From Campylobacter lari subsp. lari (GTDB taxonomy: Bacteria > Campylobacterota > Campylobacteria > Campylobacterales > Campylobacteraceae): a DNA stretch of 64,000 bases. The stretch spans positions 248,001-312,000 of the forward strand of contig NZ_CP053830.1 in assembly GCF_013372185.1 (NCBI RefSeq), given 5' to 3'. A program made the translations under genes and the position numbers. The stretch's first letter is position 1. Every line of letters starts with the position of its first letter. Shown in pieces: positions 17,960 to 27,037 of this stretch. Below the pieces are notes generated by a model. That model had not been told where the DNA came from and searched no databases. It saw only the letters and a program-made list of their open reading frames with translations.

Positions 17960-20518
17960 ATGATTTTAAATTCTAAAAAATTAAGAAAACTTAGAACTAA
18001 CCCAAAACTATTCTTCAAAGATGCTATAGAAAAAAAAGTTTTTTGGTTGAGCGGTATATATAACAAATACCTTCCCAAAAAACACAAAGGTTTTACTCAA
18101 TACACAATAATCTCCGCTGTATATAATGTAGAAAAATATTTAGATGATTATTTTAATTCTATCATAAATCAAAGACTTGATTTTAAAAAAAATATCTTTA
18201 TGATATTAGTGGATGATGGTTCTACTGATAATTCTGCAAGTATTGTTAAAAAATATCAAAAAAAATATCCAAAAAATATTGTTTATCTTTACAAAGAAAA
18301 TGGTGGTCAAGCTAGTGCTAGAAATTTGGGCTTAAAATATATGCAAGAAAATAATTATAAAACCCCTTGGGTTACTTTTACTGACCCAGATGATTTTTTA
18401 GATAGAAATTATTTTTATGAAGTAGATAAATTTTTATCAACTCATCAAGATGATGATATTTGTATGATAGGGTGTAATATAATTTTTTATCATGAAAAAC
18501 AAAGAATGTATAAAGATGATCATTCGCTGAATTGTAAATTTAAAAAAGGTATACAAGTTAGAGAAAATTATGATCTTGATAATTTTATACAATTATCCGC
18601 TGCGAGTTGTTTTATGAATATCACATTTTTAAATAATTTAATATTTGATGAGAAATTGAAACCAAATTTTGAAGATGCTAAATTTATAAACGAGTATTTA
18701 CTAGAAAACATTAGCTTAAAAAGTACTTTTTTGTCAAAGGCAAAATACTTTTATAGAAAAAGAGAAGATGGTGGTTCAACTTTGGATTCAAAATTAAAAT
18801 CAAAAGATTATTATTTGAATGTGACTAGAAATGGATATTTAAAGATTTTAAGTGATTGTGTAAAAAATAAGAGAAGTATTCCTTTGTTTGTGCAAAATTT
18901 GGTTTTATATGATTTATGCTGGCAAATCAAATCTCTTGTTAATTCTCCTGAAAAATTATCTTTTATGAGTAAAAATGAAAAACAAAGATATTTAGAACTA
19001 CTAGATCAAAATTTTTCCTATATAGATACCGAAACAATTCTTAATTTTAATTTAGCAGGCTTATATTTTGACAAAAAAGTAGGTATTTTAAATTGCTTTA
19101 AAAATGAAAAACCACCATTTCAAATAACTTATATAGAAGATTATGATCCTTATAAAGAGCAAATTTTAATTACTTATTACACTGGAGATGATAAAGATAT
19201 AGAAAGCATTAGAATAGATAATGAAGTAATATATGCAGATTATGAAAAGATAGTTAAATACGATTTTTTAGATAGAGTATTTTGCTACCAAAAAAGATTG
19301 TGGGTTTCTATACCTATTGATATTAAGGGTAAATTGGAATTTTTTATAGATGGAATAAAGACCAGAATAACTTTTAATAAGAAGCAACTTCAGAATGTAA
19401 ATATCCAAGATATCCGAAAAGAATTTCAAAAAAGATTACCAAAAAGTAATATTTGGCTTTTGATGGATAGAGATTATGAAGCAGATGATAATGCAGAACA
19501 TTTATACAGATATATTATGCAAAATCATCCTGAGCAAGAAATAGTTTTTGCATTAAGAAAAGAAAGTTCAGACTGGAAAAGATTAGAAAAAGAAAGGTTT
19601 AATTTAATAGAATTTGGAAGTTTTGAATTTGAAAGAATTATAAAAAAAGCTTCAAAAGTTATTAGTTCTCATTGCGATGAGTATTTAACTAAATATATTA
19701 CAAATAGAAGTCAATTTGTTTTTATACAACATGGGGTTATATTAAATGATCTTTCTAGATGGCTTAATTCTAAAAAAATAAATTTGTTTATAACCTCAAC
19801 TCAGGCAGAGTATGATTCTATAGCAAATAATTATAGTCGCTATAAATTTGGAAAAAAAGAAGTGCTATTAACAGGTCTTGCAAGACATGATGCTTTGTTG
19901 AAAAACAATCGATTTAATATTAAACAAATCCTTATAATGCCAACATGGAGAAAAAATATAGTTGGCAATGTTGCTAAATCTGACATAAGAAATTTAAGAG
20001 AATATTTTAAACAAAGCGAATATTTTCAAAAATGGAATTCTCTGTTAAATAGTGTTAGTTTAAAAAAACTATGTGAGCAATATTCTTATATTATAGTCTT
20101 TAATCCACATCTTAATATTATGCTATATTTAAAAGAATTTAATATCCCATCTCATATAAAAATAGCCAATCAAGATGAAAGTTTACAAGTACTATTTTGT
20201 AATTCTTCTTTAATGATTACAGATTACTCTAGTGTGGCTTTTGAGATGGCGTATCTAGAAAAACCAGTAATTTATTATCAATTTGATAAAGAGGAATTTT
20301 TTACTTCCCACACATTGCAAAAAGGATATTTTGATTATAAAAAAAATGGTTTTGGGCCAGTTCTTGAGAATGAAGAAAATCTACTGAAAGAGCTTGAAAT
20401 TTTATTGAAAAATAATTGTAAACCTTTTGGTATTTATAAAGACAATATCGATTCAACTTTTGTTTTTAAAGATAGTAGATGCTGTGAAAGAATTTATAAA
20501 AAATTAAATTCAATTTAA
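17960..20518 (+). CDS. Bifunctional GT2 plus CDP-glycerol glycerophosphotransferase-like (TagF-like) protein, copy 1
   Basis: An 852-residue two-domain protein. Residues about 45-180 form a GT2 domain (TIISAVYNVEKYL, LVDDGSTDNSA, NGGQASARNLGLKYM, FTDPDDF). Residues about 490-850 match the TagF/Glyphos_transf family (NIWLLMDRDYEADDNAEHLY, LFITSTQAEYDSI, ILIMPTWRKN, MITDYSSVAFEMAYLEKPV). It could add a sugar and a polyol-phosphate in alternation, as in teichoic-acid-like capsules. DNA for residues about 14-174 and 329-573 is identical to the next gene; the parts between and after diverge. AAAGG precedes the ATG. Confidence 0.85.
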   Translation: MILNSKKLRKLRTNPKLFFKDAIEKKVFWLSGIYNKYLPKKHKGFTQYTIISAVYNVEKYLDDYFNSIINQRLDFKKNIFMILVDDGSTDNSASIVKKYQKKYPKNIVYLYKENGGQASARNLGLKYMQENNYKTPWVTFTDPDDFLDRNYFYEVDKFLSTHQDDDICMIGCNIIFYHEKQRMYKDDHSLNCKFKKGIQVRENYDLDNFIQLSAASCFMNITFLNNLIFDEKLKPNFEDAKFINEYLLENISLKSTFLSKAKYFYRKREDGGSTLDSKLKSKDYYLNVTRNGYLKILSDCVKNKRSIPLFVQNLVLYDLCWQIKSLVNSPEKLSFMSKNEKQRYLELLDQNFSYIDTETILNFNLAGLYFDKKVGILNCFKNEKPPFQITYIEDYDPYKEQILITYYTGDDKDIESIRIDNEVIYADYEKIVKYDFLDRVFCYQKRLWVSIPIDIKGKLEFFIDGIKTRITFNKKQLQNVNIQDIRKEFQKRLPKSNIWLLMDRDYEADDNAEHLYRYIMQNHPEQEIVFALRKESSDWKRLEKERFNLIEFGSFEFERIIKKASKVISSHCDEYLTKYITNRSQFVFIQHGVILNDLSRWLNSKKINLFITSTQAEYDSIANNYSRYKFGKKEVLLTGLARHDALLKNNRFNIKQILIMPTWRKNIVGNVAKSDIRNLREYFKQSEYFQKWNSLLNSVSLKKLCEQYSYIIVFNPHLNIMLYLKEFNIPSHIKIANQDESLQVLFCNSSLMITDYSSVAFEMAYLEKPVIYYQFDKEEFFTSHTLQKGYFDYKKNGFGPVLENEENLLKELEILLKNNCKPFGIYKDNIDSTFVFKDSRCCERIYKKLNSI
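18000..18482 (+). repeat. 483-bp direct repeat A, copy 1
   Basis: The stretch matches 20609-21091 base for base as far as I compared it. It encodes the GT2 nucleotide-binding half of the first TagF-like protein. It ends abruptly where the two proteins diverge after MIGCNI. Confidence 0.9.
18944..19679 (+). repeat. 736-bp direct repeat B, copy 1
   Basis: Matches 21535-22270 at a constant offset of 2591. It encodes the linker and the start of the TagF-like domain and ends at SSHCD, after which the two proteins differ. Confidence 0.9.
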
Positions 20519-20535
20519 TGTTAAGTATTTTACAT

Positions 20536-20541
20536 TATAAT
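20536..20541 (+). promoter_or_regulatory. Predicted internal -10 box before TagF-like copy 2
   Basis: TATAAT in the 53-bp gap between the two TagF-like genes, 31 bases before the ATG at 20572, with an AAAAAAGG ribosome-binding site between. Most genes in this locus overlap or nearly touch, so a gap with a promoter is notable. Confidence 0.5.
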
Positions 20542-20571
20542 ACAAAATTTTATTACTAAAAAAGGTTGTTT

Positions 20572-23500
20572 ATGTCTATTTTAAAAAAAACAAAAAAATT
20601 ATTTAAAGACCCAAAACTATTCTTCAAAGATGCTATAGAAAAAAAAGTTTTTTGGTTGAGCGGTATATATAACAAATACCTTCCCAAAAAACACAAAGGT
20701 TTTACTCAATACACAATAATCTCCGCTGTATATAATGTAGAAAAATATTTAGATGATTATTTTAATTCTATCATAAATCAAAGACTTGATTTTAAAAAAA
20801 ATATCTTTATGATATTAGTGGATGATGGTTCTACTGATAATTCTGCAAGTATTGTTAAAAAATATCAAAAAAAATATCCAAAAAATATTGTTTATCTTTA
20901 CAAAGAAAATGGTGGTCAAGCTAGTGCTAGAAATTTGGGCTTAAAATATATGCAAGAAAATAATTATAAAACCCCTTGGGTTACTTTTACTGACCCAGAT
21001 GATTTTTTAGATAGAAATTATTTTTATGAAGTAGATAAATTTTTATCAACTCATCAAGATGATGATATTTGTATGATAGGGTGTAATATAAAAATATATC
21101 GAGATGAAACAGGAGTGCTTCAAGAACATTTTACAAATTTTCAATTCACCTCAAATTTATATGAAAAAATATCTTCTATGAAATGGGGTATAACAACATC
21201 AACGAGATCTTTTTTTAGCTATAATATTATTTTAACAAATAATATTTTATTTGAAGAAGGTTTTAGCTCTTTTGAGGATGCACAGTTTGTTTTGATGTAT
21301 TTAGTATTAAATAATACAAAAAATATAGCTCTTCTTCGAGATGCATTATATTTTGCAAGAAAGAGAAAAGGATCAACAACCAATCTTCAAGTTAAAACAA
21401 CTCATTATTATATAGACTCTTTGACTAGAACAATTAATGTTTTTTGTGGAATTTCCAAGTTAAATAACATCCCATTATATGTCCAAAATTCTATTTTAGC
21501 ACATCTAGTTTTTAATATCAAAGATCTAATCAACTCTCCTGAAAAATTATCTTTTATGAGTAAAAATGAAAAACAAAGATATTTAGAACTACTAGATCAA
21601 AATTTTTCCTATATAGATACCGAAACAATTCTTAATTTTAATTTAGCAGGCTTATATTTTGACAAAAAAGTAGGTATTTTAAATTGCTTTAAAAATGAAA
21701 AACCACCATTTCAAATAACTTATATAGAAGATTATGATCCTTATAAAGAGCAAATTTTAATTACTTATTACACTGGAGATGATAAAGATATAGAAAGCAT
21801 TAGAATAGATAATGAAGTAATATATGCAGATTATGAAAAGATAGTTAAATACGATTTTTTAGATAGAGTATTTTGCTACCAAAAAAGATTGTGGGTTTCT
21901 ATACCTATTGATATTAAGGGTAAATTGGAATTTTTTATAGATGGAATAAAGACCAGAATAACTTTTAATAAGAAGCAACTTCAGAATGTAAATATCCAAG
22001 ATATCCGAAAAGAATTTCAAAAAAGATTACCAAAAAGTAATATTTGGCTTTTGATGGATAGAGATTATGAAGCAGATGATAATGCAGAACATTTATACAG
22101 ATATATTATGCAAAATCATCCTGAGCAAGAAATAGTTTTTGCATTAAGAAAAGAAAGTTCAGACTGGAAAAGATTAGAAAAAGAAAGGTTTAATTTAATA
22201 GAATTTGGAAGTTTTGAATTTGAAAGAATTATAAAAAAAGCTTCAAAAGTTATTAGTTCTCATTGCGATGCTTATCTTGGAAGATATTTAAAACAGTTTA
22301 ATAAGGATTTTATCTTCTTACAACATGGGGTAACATTTGCAAGTGATGTGTCTGCTTGGTTTAATTGTAATCCTTGGATTAAAATGATAACCGTTGCAAA
22401 TACTTTAGAGTGGCATAATATAGCAGATAATTATAGTCGCTATAAATTTGGAAAAAAAGAAGTACTATTGACGGGTTTTGCAAGACATGATAGTCTTTTA
22501 AAAAAAAGTAAAAAAGAAAATAAACAAATCCTTATAATGCCAACATGGAGAAAAAATATAGTTGGCAATGTAATTCCTAATACAGGGATTAGAGAAATAA
22601 ATTTGGAATTTTTAGAATGTGAGTATTTTAAAAAATGGAAAAGTGTTATACAAAGTTCTCAGCTTGAGCAGCTTGTGAAAAAATATGATTATAAAATTTA
22701 TTTTTTTCCTCATTTTCAAATCCGTCCTTACCTATCTTATTTTCAAGTACCTTCTTATATTCAAGTGGATGTAAGAAATAATGGTATGAGTTTGCAAAAT
22801 ATTTTTGCTAATGTGGATCTTATGATAACTGATTATAGTACAGCATGTAGTGAAATGGCTATACAAAATAAACCTACTATTTTTTATCAATTTGATGAAG
22901 AAGAAAATTTACAAGGTATTCACCATCAAAGAGATTATAATTTTGATTATAGAAAAAATGGATTTGGACCAGTTATAAATAATGAATCAGAATTGATGGT
23001 AAAATTAGATGAGTTGCTTAATAACAAATGTGAGTTAGATGATTTTTATAGTAAAAATATTACACAAACTTTTATACATAGAGATATAGAGAGTTGTTCT
23101 AGAATTTATAATTCTATAATAAAAATGTCAAAACAGGAACACAATAAAGCGTTTGCTACAAAAGAAAAAGCTCTATTGGCACAGAATAAACAATTATATT
23201 ATGAAGCATTTGAAAAATGGTTAAATATTATAAAAAATGATTTTATATCAGAAGATGTAGTGTATAATTTTGCTTTTTGTGCATATAATAGCAGCTGTTA
23301 TATTTTTGTTAAAGAATTTATTGAAGATCAACAAAGCATAGAGAAATATTGCATTAAAACAAAGATAGAAATACTTAAAAATTTAGTCGAGATTAAAGAC
23401 GTAAAAAATGTATTCATTTTGGCTGAACAGTTGTTGGAAGGTGAAGCAATTATTCAATTTAAATTAAGATATTCTTTATATATTGATAATGAAGAATTAT

Positions 23501-23664
23501 TTTATGAAAATTATAAAATATTAATTAATGATTTTGCAAAAAGTAAAGAAAGTATTTTTGAGAAATTATTGTTATTTCAATCATCTTTGATAAGTCGAGC
23601 ATTTGAGCAAAATAATAGTAAAAAATATAATTGTTTTGAAAATTTTTTTAAGGAAATTATATGA
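20572..23664 (+). CDS. Bifunctional GT2 plus TagF-like protein, copy 2, with C-terminal helical extension
   Basis: A 1030-residue paralogue of the preceding gene, started at ATG 20572 behind AAAAAAGG. GT2 domain at about residues 35-174, identical to copy 1, then a divergent acceptor-type region (174-321), an identical linker/TagF start (322-566) and a divergent TagF remainder (FIFLQHGVTFASDVSAW, ILIMPTWRKN, LMITDYSTACSEMAI). After about residue 860 there is an extra segment of some 165 residues rich in Glu, Lys, Phe and Tyr, helical in appearance and possibly TPR-like. Probably a second polymerising or branching transferase with different acceptor specificity. Its stop overlaps the next ATG (ATGA). 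Confidence 0.83.
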   Translation: MSILKKTKKLFKDPKLFFKDAIEKKVFWLSGIYNKYLPKKHKGFTQYTIISAVYNVEKYLDDYFNSIINQRLDFKKNIFMILVDDGSTDNSASIVKKYQKKYPKNIVYLYKENGGQASARNLGLKYMQENNYKTPWVTFTDPDDFLDRNYFYEVDKFLSTHQDDDICMIGCNIKIYRDETGVLQEHFTNFQFTSNLYEKISSMKWGITTSTRSFFSYNIILTNNILFEEGFSSFEDAQFVLMYLVLNNTKNIALLRDALYFARKRKGSTTNLQVKTTHYYIDSLTRTINVFCGISKLNNIPLYVQNSILAHLVFNIKDLINSPEKLSFMSKNEKQRYLELLDQNFSYIDTETILNFNLAGLYFDKKVGILNCFKNEKPPFQITYIEDYDPYKEQILITYYTGDDKDIESIRIDNEVIYADYEKIVKYDFLDRVFCYQKRLWVSIPIDIKGKLEFFIDGIKTRITFNKKQLQNVNIQDIRKEFQKRLPKSNIWLLMDRDYEADDNAEHLYRYIMQNHPEQEIVFALRKESSDWKRLEKERFNLIEFGSFEFERIIKKASKVISSHCDAYLGRYLKQFNKDFIFLQHGVTFASDVSAWFNCNPWIKMITVANTLEWHNIADNYSRYKFGKKEVLLTGFARHDSLLKKSKKENKQILIMPTWRKNIVGNVIPNTGIREINLEFLECEYFKKWKSVIQSSQLEQLVKKYDYKIYFFPHFQIRPYLSYFQVPSYIQVDVRNNGMSLQNIFANVDLMITDYSTACSEMAIQNKPTIFYQFDEEENLQGIHHQRDYNFDYRKNGFGPVINNESELMVKLDELLNNKCELDDFYSKNITQTFIHRDIESCSRIYNSIIKMSKQEHNKAFATKEKALLAQNKQLYYEAFEKWLNIIKNDFISEDVVYNFAFCAYNSSCYIFVKEFIEDQQSIEKYCIKTKIEILKNLVEIKDVKNVFILAEQLLEGEAIIQFKLRYSLYIDNEELFYENYKILINDFAKSKESIFEKLLLFQSSLISRAFEQNNSKKYNCFENFFKEII
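20609..21091 (+). repeat. 483-bp direct repeat A, copy 2
   Basis: Second copy of 18000-18482 at an offset of 2609 bp, in the same reading frame of the paralogous gene. Confidence 0.9.
21535..22270 (+). repeat. 736-bp direct repeat B, copy 2
   Basis: Second copy of 18944-19679. The offset (2591) differs from that of repeat A (2609) because the variable segment between them is 18 bp shorter here. Confidence 0.9.
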
Positions 23665-25442
23665 GCATGATTATAGCTAACAGAACAGATGGTACTGGTT
23701 CTAGATTGATATCTTTGATGAATGCTATGTATCTTGCTAAAATATTAAATAAACAAGTTAAATTTACATGGAAAAATTATATTCCCTTTACTAAAGATTC
23801 TGATACTAATAATTTTAGAAAAGTTGAAAATGATAATGTTAGTATTTTAGGATTATGTGTTGAGTCGCATACCGAAATATTTTCTAAAAATTTTATTGAT
23901 AAATATTTTTTAGAGAGTATAAATGGTTCAATTTTTAGAATTGATGGTAAAGTTTATACAAATTTTGATTTTTTTTTAAAAGAATTAAAAGTTAATAAAT
24001 ATGATTATATTTCAGTACCTCTTTCTGATCTATCAACAAGAGTTTTTAAAGATATAGATGATTTAGAGTATAGAAAATATATGCAAAATATTTGGAAAGA
24101 TATTGAATTTTCAGAATCTGTAAAAAAAATAGTTAATATGGCAAAGCAAACTTGTATGAAATTTAAAGATTTTATATGTATTCACATTAGAAGTGGTGAT
24201 GCTATTTATGATTATGCTGAGTTTAGGAAATTTAATTTACAATCTATTTATCATGCAACACCATGTGAAATAGCTATCGGAATTATACAAAAAAATAAAG
24301 ATAAAAATATTGTATTGGTTGGGGATGACTTGCTATCCATTCGTCAAATCGCTAAATTTTGTAACTTTAAAAATGTTTTTGTAATGGAAGATTTTAGAAA
24401 TTCAAACCAACTTTCAAATATGGAATTATTCTTTTACGATGTAATATTCATGTCATATGCTAAAATATTGTATGGAACAAATTCCGCTGTTGTAAGACTA
24501 GCTAATTATATAGGAAATCAAAAATTTATTAATAATTATTCTGTTTTTAATGAAAAAGAGTTATATGATATTATAAAAGAAAATATAGAAAAATTTAATA
24601 CATCTAACTCACAGAAAGCATTTAGCTATTTTCATTTATTTATAGTGTCTAAAAAAATAAATATTTCTAAAGAAAATTTAATCGAATTTTTGGAAAAAGC
24701 ATTAGAGTATGATTATGAAAATGACAAATATAGAATACATCTTATTGATGTTTTATTAAATCATAATGAATTTTCAAAAGCAAATGAAATGTTAAAAACA
24801 ATATTATTGACAAGAGAGAGCGAATATTTAAAAACTTTATTTTTAAAGGGATGGATAGGGGTTGTTTATTCTAATTTGTTTGATATATATTTAAAAAGTA
24901 GTTGTTTGCAATATCCTTATATTGCATATGTTGCTATGCATATTTTAAAATTTAGAGTGAATTTACAAATTCAAACTTCTAATAATACTCTTAACAATAC
25001 TATCAAAGAAAAAGATAGTATTATAAAATCCAATATAACTCAACTCAATCAAATCCAATCTAAATTATCTTTCCAAACTAAATATGGCACAGCTAAAACA
25101 AGAATTCAAAACCAACTCTCTTATAAACTAGGTCAAGCTATGATAGTTAATTCTAAATCTTTCCTAGGTTACTTAATAATGCCTATGGCATTATTAAGTA
25201 TAATGATTTCACATAAACAAGAACAAAAAGTCTATCAAGAAAAAATAAAAAAAGTTCCTTCTTTAAAACTACCTATATTAGAAGATTATCCTGATTACAA
25301 AGAAGCTTTAAAATTAAAAAATCATCTTTCTTATAAACTAGGACAAGCTCTTATACAAGCTAATAAAACTTGGTATAAGGGTGGATATGTTAAGATGTGG
25401 TTTGAGATTAGGAAATTGAAAAGGAGAGAATTATGGCAATAG
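23661..25442 (+). CDS. Fucosyltransferase-like glycosyltransferase with C-terminal capsule module
   Basis: A 593-residue protein. The N-terminal domain opens with MIIANRTDGTGSRLISLMNAMYLA and contains CIHIRSGDAIYDYAEF near residue 175, a motif like the HxRxGD of GT11 alpha-1,2- and related fucosyltransferases, then IVLVGDDLLSIRQIAKF. Residues about 315-430 look like helical repeats. From residue about 435 the DNA is identical to the end of the GT8 gene at 30343; this tail has a short coiled coil and two LSYKLGQA motifs. The donor may be a GDP-sugar, perhaps the GDP-6-deoxy-heptose made by the next genes; that is inference. It overlaps the next gene by 10 bp. Confidence 0.7.
   Translation: MSMIIANRTDGTGSRLISLMNAMYLAKILNKQVKFTWKNYIPFTKDSDTNNFRKVENDNVSILGLCVESHTEIFSKNFIDKYFLESINGSIFRIDGKVYTNFDFFLKELKVNKYDYISVPLSDLSTRVFKDIDDLEYRKYMQNIWKDIEFSESVKKIVNMAKQTCMKFKDFICIHIRSGDAIYDYAEFRKFNLQSIYHATPCEIAIGIIQKNKDKNIVLVGDDLLSIRQIAKFCNFKNVFVMEDFRNSNQLSNMELFFYDVIFMSYAKILYGTNSAVVRLANYIGNQKFINNYSVFNEKELYDIIKENIEKFNTSNSQKAFSYFHLFIVSKKINISKENLIEFLEKALEYDYENDKYRIHLIDVLLNHNEFSKANEMLKTILLTRESEYLKTLFLKGWIGVVYSNLFDIYLKSSCLQYPYIAYVAMHILKFRVNLQIQTSNNTLNNTIKEKDSIIKSNITQLNQIQSKLSFQTKYGTAKTRIQNQLSYKLGQAMIVNSKSFLGYLIMPMALLSIMISHKQEQKVYQEKIKKVPSLKLPILEDYPDYKEALKLKNHLSYKLGQALIQANKTWYKGGYVKMWFEIRKLKRRELWQ
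25037..25376 (+). repeat. 340-bp capsule module repeat, copy M1
   Basis: Encodes residues about 459-572 of the fucosyltransferase-like protein. It is identical to M2 within a larger 461-bp block (24964-25424 and 31385-31845) and differs from M3 and M4 at one base (T at 25255 where they have A, Val to Asp). All four copies are in the same reading frame. Confidence 0.92.
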
Positions 25443-25981
25443 AATTTAATATAGAAGAATCAAAAAAAATAAAAGGTCTTTATATTATTACTCCGAATAA
25501 ATTTAAAGATTTGAGGGGTGAAATTTGGACGGCTTTTACTGAAGATTTGCTAGGTGATATTATTCCAAACGGTTTAAAATTTAAACACGATAAATTTATA
25601 AATTCACATTTTAATGTTTTGCGTGGTATACATGGTGATATTAAGACATGGAAGCTTGTTACTTGTGTTTATGGTGAAGTGCATCAGGTTGTAGTTGATT
25701 GCAGGAAAGAATCGCCTACATATTTAAAATGGGAAAAATTTATTATTAATCAAGATAATCAGCAGTTAATTTTACTACCACCAAATATGGGAAATTCACA
25801 CTATGTTAGTTCTAAAGATGCTGTTTATTACTATAAGCTTGCATATGATGGTGAGTATTTAGATGCACCTGATCAATTTACTTATGCTTGGAATGATGAA
25901 AGAATAGGTATTGATTGGCCAACAAATTCGCCAATTCTTTCAGAAAGAGATATTTTGGCTGTAAAAAAGGAAAATAAATGA
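25433..25981 (+). CDS. Nucleotide-sugar 3,5-epimerase, dTDP-4-dehydrorhamnose epimerase-like (GDP-heptose type)
   Basis: A 182-residue cupin-fold epimerase. FKDLRGEIWTAF, HFNVLRGIHGD (catalytic-type His) and LLPPNMGNSHYV match the RmlC family, but the sequence resembles the Campylobacter enzymes that epimerise C3 and/or C5 of GDP-4-keto-6-deoxy-heptose (DdahB/MlghB type). Context agrees: an Fcl-like reductase, dmhA, hddA, gmhA2 and hddC follow in the order used by C. jejuni. Which carbons it epimerises cannot be read from the sequence. It overlaps its neighbours on both sides (10 bp and 4 bp). Confidence 0.82.
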   Translation: MAIEFNIEESKKIKGLYIITPNKFKDLRGEIWTAFTEDLLGDIIPNGLKFKHDKFINSHFNVLRGIHGDIKTWKLVTCVYGEVHQVVVDCRKESPTYLKWEKFIINQDNQQLILLPPNMGNSHYVSSKDAVYYYKLAYDGEYLDAPDQFTYAWNDERIGIDWPTNSPILSERDILAVKKENK

Positions 25982-27027
25982 ATAAGGATTCGAAAATTTA
26001 TATTGCAGGGCATACAGGGTTAGTTGGATCTGCATTGCTAAATGAATTAAAAAGACAAGGATACTCTAATATATTAGTTAAAACACACAGAGAATTGGAT
26101 TTATTAAATCAACATGATGTTGATGTTTTTTTTAGAGAAGAAAAACCAGATTTTGTATTCTTTGCTGCGGCAAAGATGGGTGGAATGATGGAACAAATTC
26201 AAAGAAGGGCAGATTTTCTATATTTGAATTTAATGATGCAAACAAATATTATACAAAGTTCTTATATACATAATGTAAAAAAAATGCTTTATTTTGGAAG
26301 TATTTGTGTTTATCCTGAAAAAGCACCTTTGCCTATTCATGAAGATAGTATGTTGACTGGAGAATTACAATATATTAATGAACCTTATGCCTTGGCCAAA
26401 ATTACTGGTTCTAAGATGTGTGAATTTTACAATCAACAATATAATACAAATTTTATAAGCTTAATGCTTACATCTATATATGGTCCTAATGATAATTTTA
26501 ATCTTGAAACAGCTCATGTTTTTCCAGCTATTTTTAGAAAAATTTATTTAGGAAAATTACTAAATGAAAAACAATATAATTCTTTATTAAATGAGCTTCA
26601 GATTGAATATCTAGAACAGGCAATAGAGTATTTATCTAAAATAGGAATTACTGAAAATTTTGTGACATTATTTGGTACTGGTGATCCAAAAAGAGAATTT
26701 ATTTATATCGATGATGTGGTTTCAGCAGCTATTTTTTCTATGTGCAATATTGATTACAAGGATCTTAAAAAAGATAAAAATACACATATTAATGTTGGAA
26801 CTGGGGTTGAATTTTCTATTAAGGAAATTGCTTATGAAATTGCTAAAGTTATGGAATATGATGGAGATATCTTGTTTGACTCTTCGAAGCCAGATGGCAC
26901 TATGAGAAAAATCATAGATTGCTCTAGAATTAATTCTTATGGTTGGAAATGTAAGAATAGCTTAAAAGAGGGTATTCAAAAAACTTATAGTTGGTATTTA
27001 AAACAAAAAAATATTATAAAAAAGTAG
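25978..27027 (+). CDS. fcl: GDP-L-fucose synthase-like reductase (GDP-6-deoxy-heptose 4-reductase type)
   Basis: A 349-residue short-chain dehydrogenase. Rossmann motif GHTGLVGSAL near residue 12, FGSICVYPEKAPLPI and YALAKITGSKMCEFYNQQY (Tyr-x3-Lys) near residue 140, and FGTGDPKREFIYIDD are typical of Fcl. In this cassette the substrate is probably GDP-4-keto-6-deoxy-heptose, not the mannose derivative, because GDP-heptose genes surround it and no manB/manC lies in the window. Its start overlaps the epimerase stop (ATGA). Confidence 0.85.
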   Translation: MNKDSKIYIAGHTGLVGSALLNELKRQGYSNILVKTHRELDLLNQHDVDVFFREEKPDFVFFAAAKMGGMMEQIQRRADFLYLNLMMQTNIIQSSYIHNVKKMLYFGSICVYPEKAPLPIHEDSMLTGELQYINEPYALAKITGSKMCEFYNQQYNTNFISLMLTSIYGPNDNFNLETAHVFPAIFRKIYLGKLLNEKQYNSLLNELQIEYLEQAIEYLSKIGITENFVTLFGTGDPKREFIYIDDVVSAAIFSMCNIDYKDLKKDKNTHINVGTGVEFSIKEIAYEIAKVMEYDGDILFDSSKPDGTMRKIIDCSRINSYGWKCKNSLKEGIQKTYSWYLKQKNIIKK

Positions 27028-27037
27028 AGATATACAT

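Noticed and set aside
18000-22270. Insertion sequence or transposon as the cause of the large direct repeats
   Set aside because: The repeats are coding sequence of capsule enzymes in matching frames, with no transposase, terminal inverted repeats or target duplications. The same applies to the cysQ and module repeats.
26672-26905. Forward open frame of 77 codons inside the Fcl-like gene
   Set aside because: Out-of-frame overlap with a conserved enzyme, Leu/Ile/Met-rich by composition only, with no start signals.
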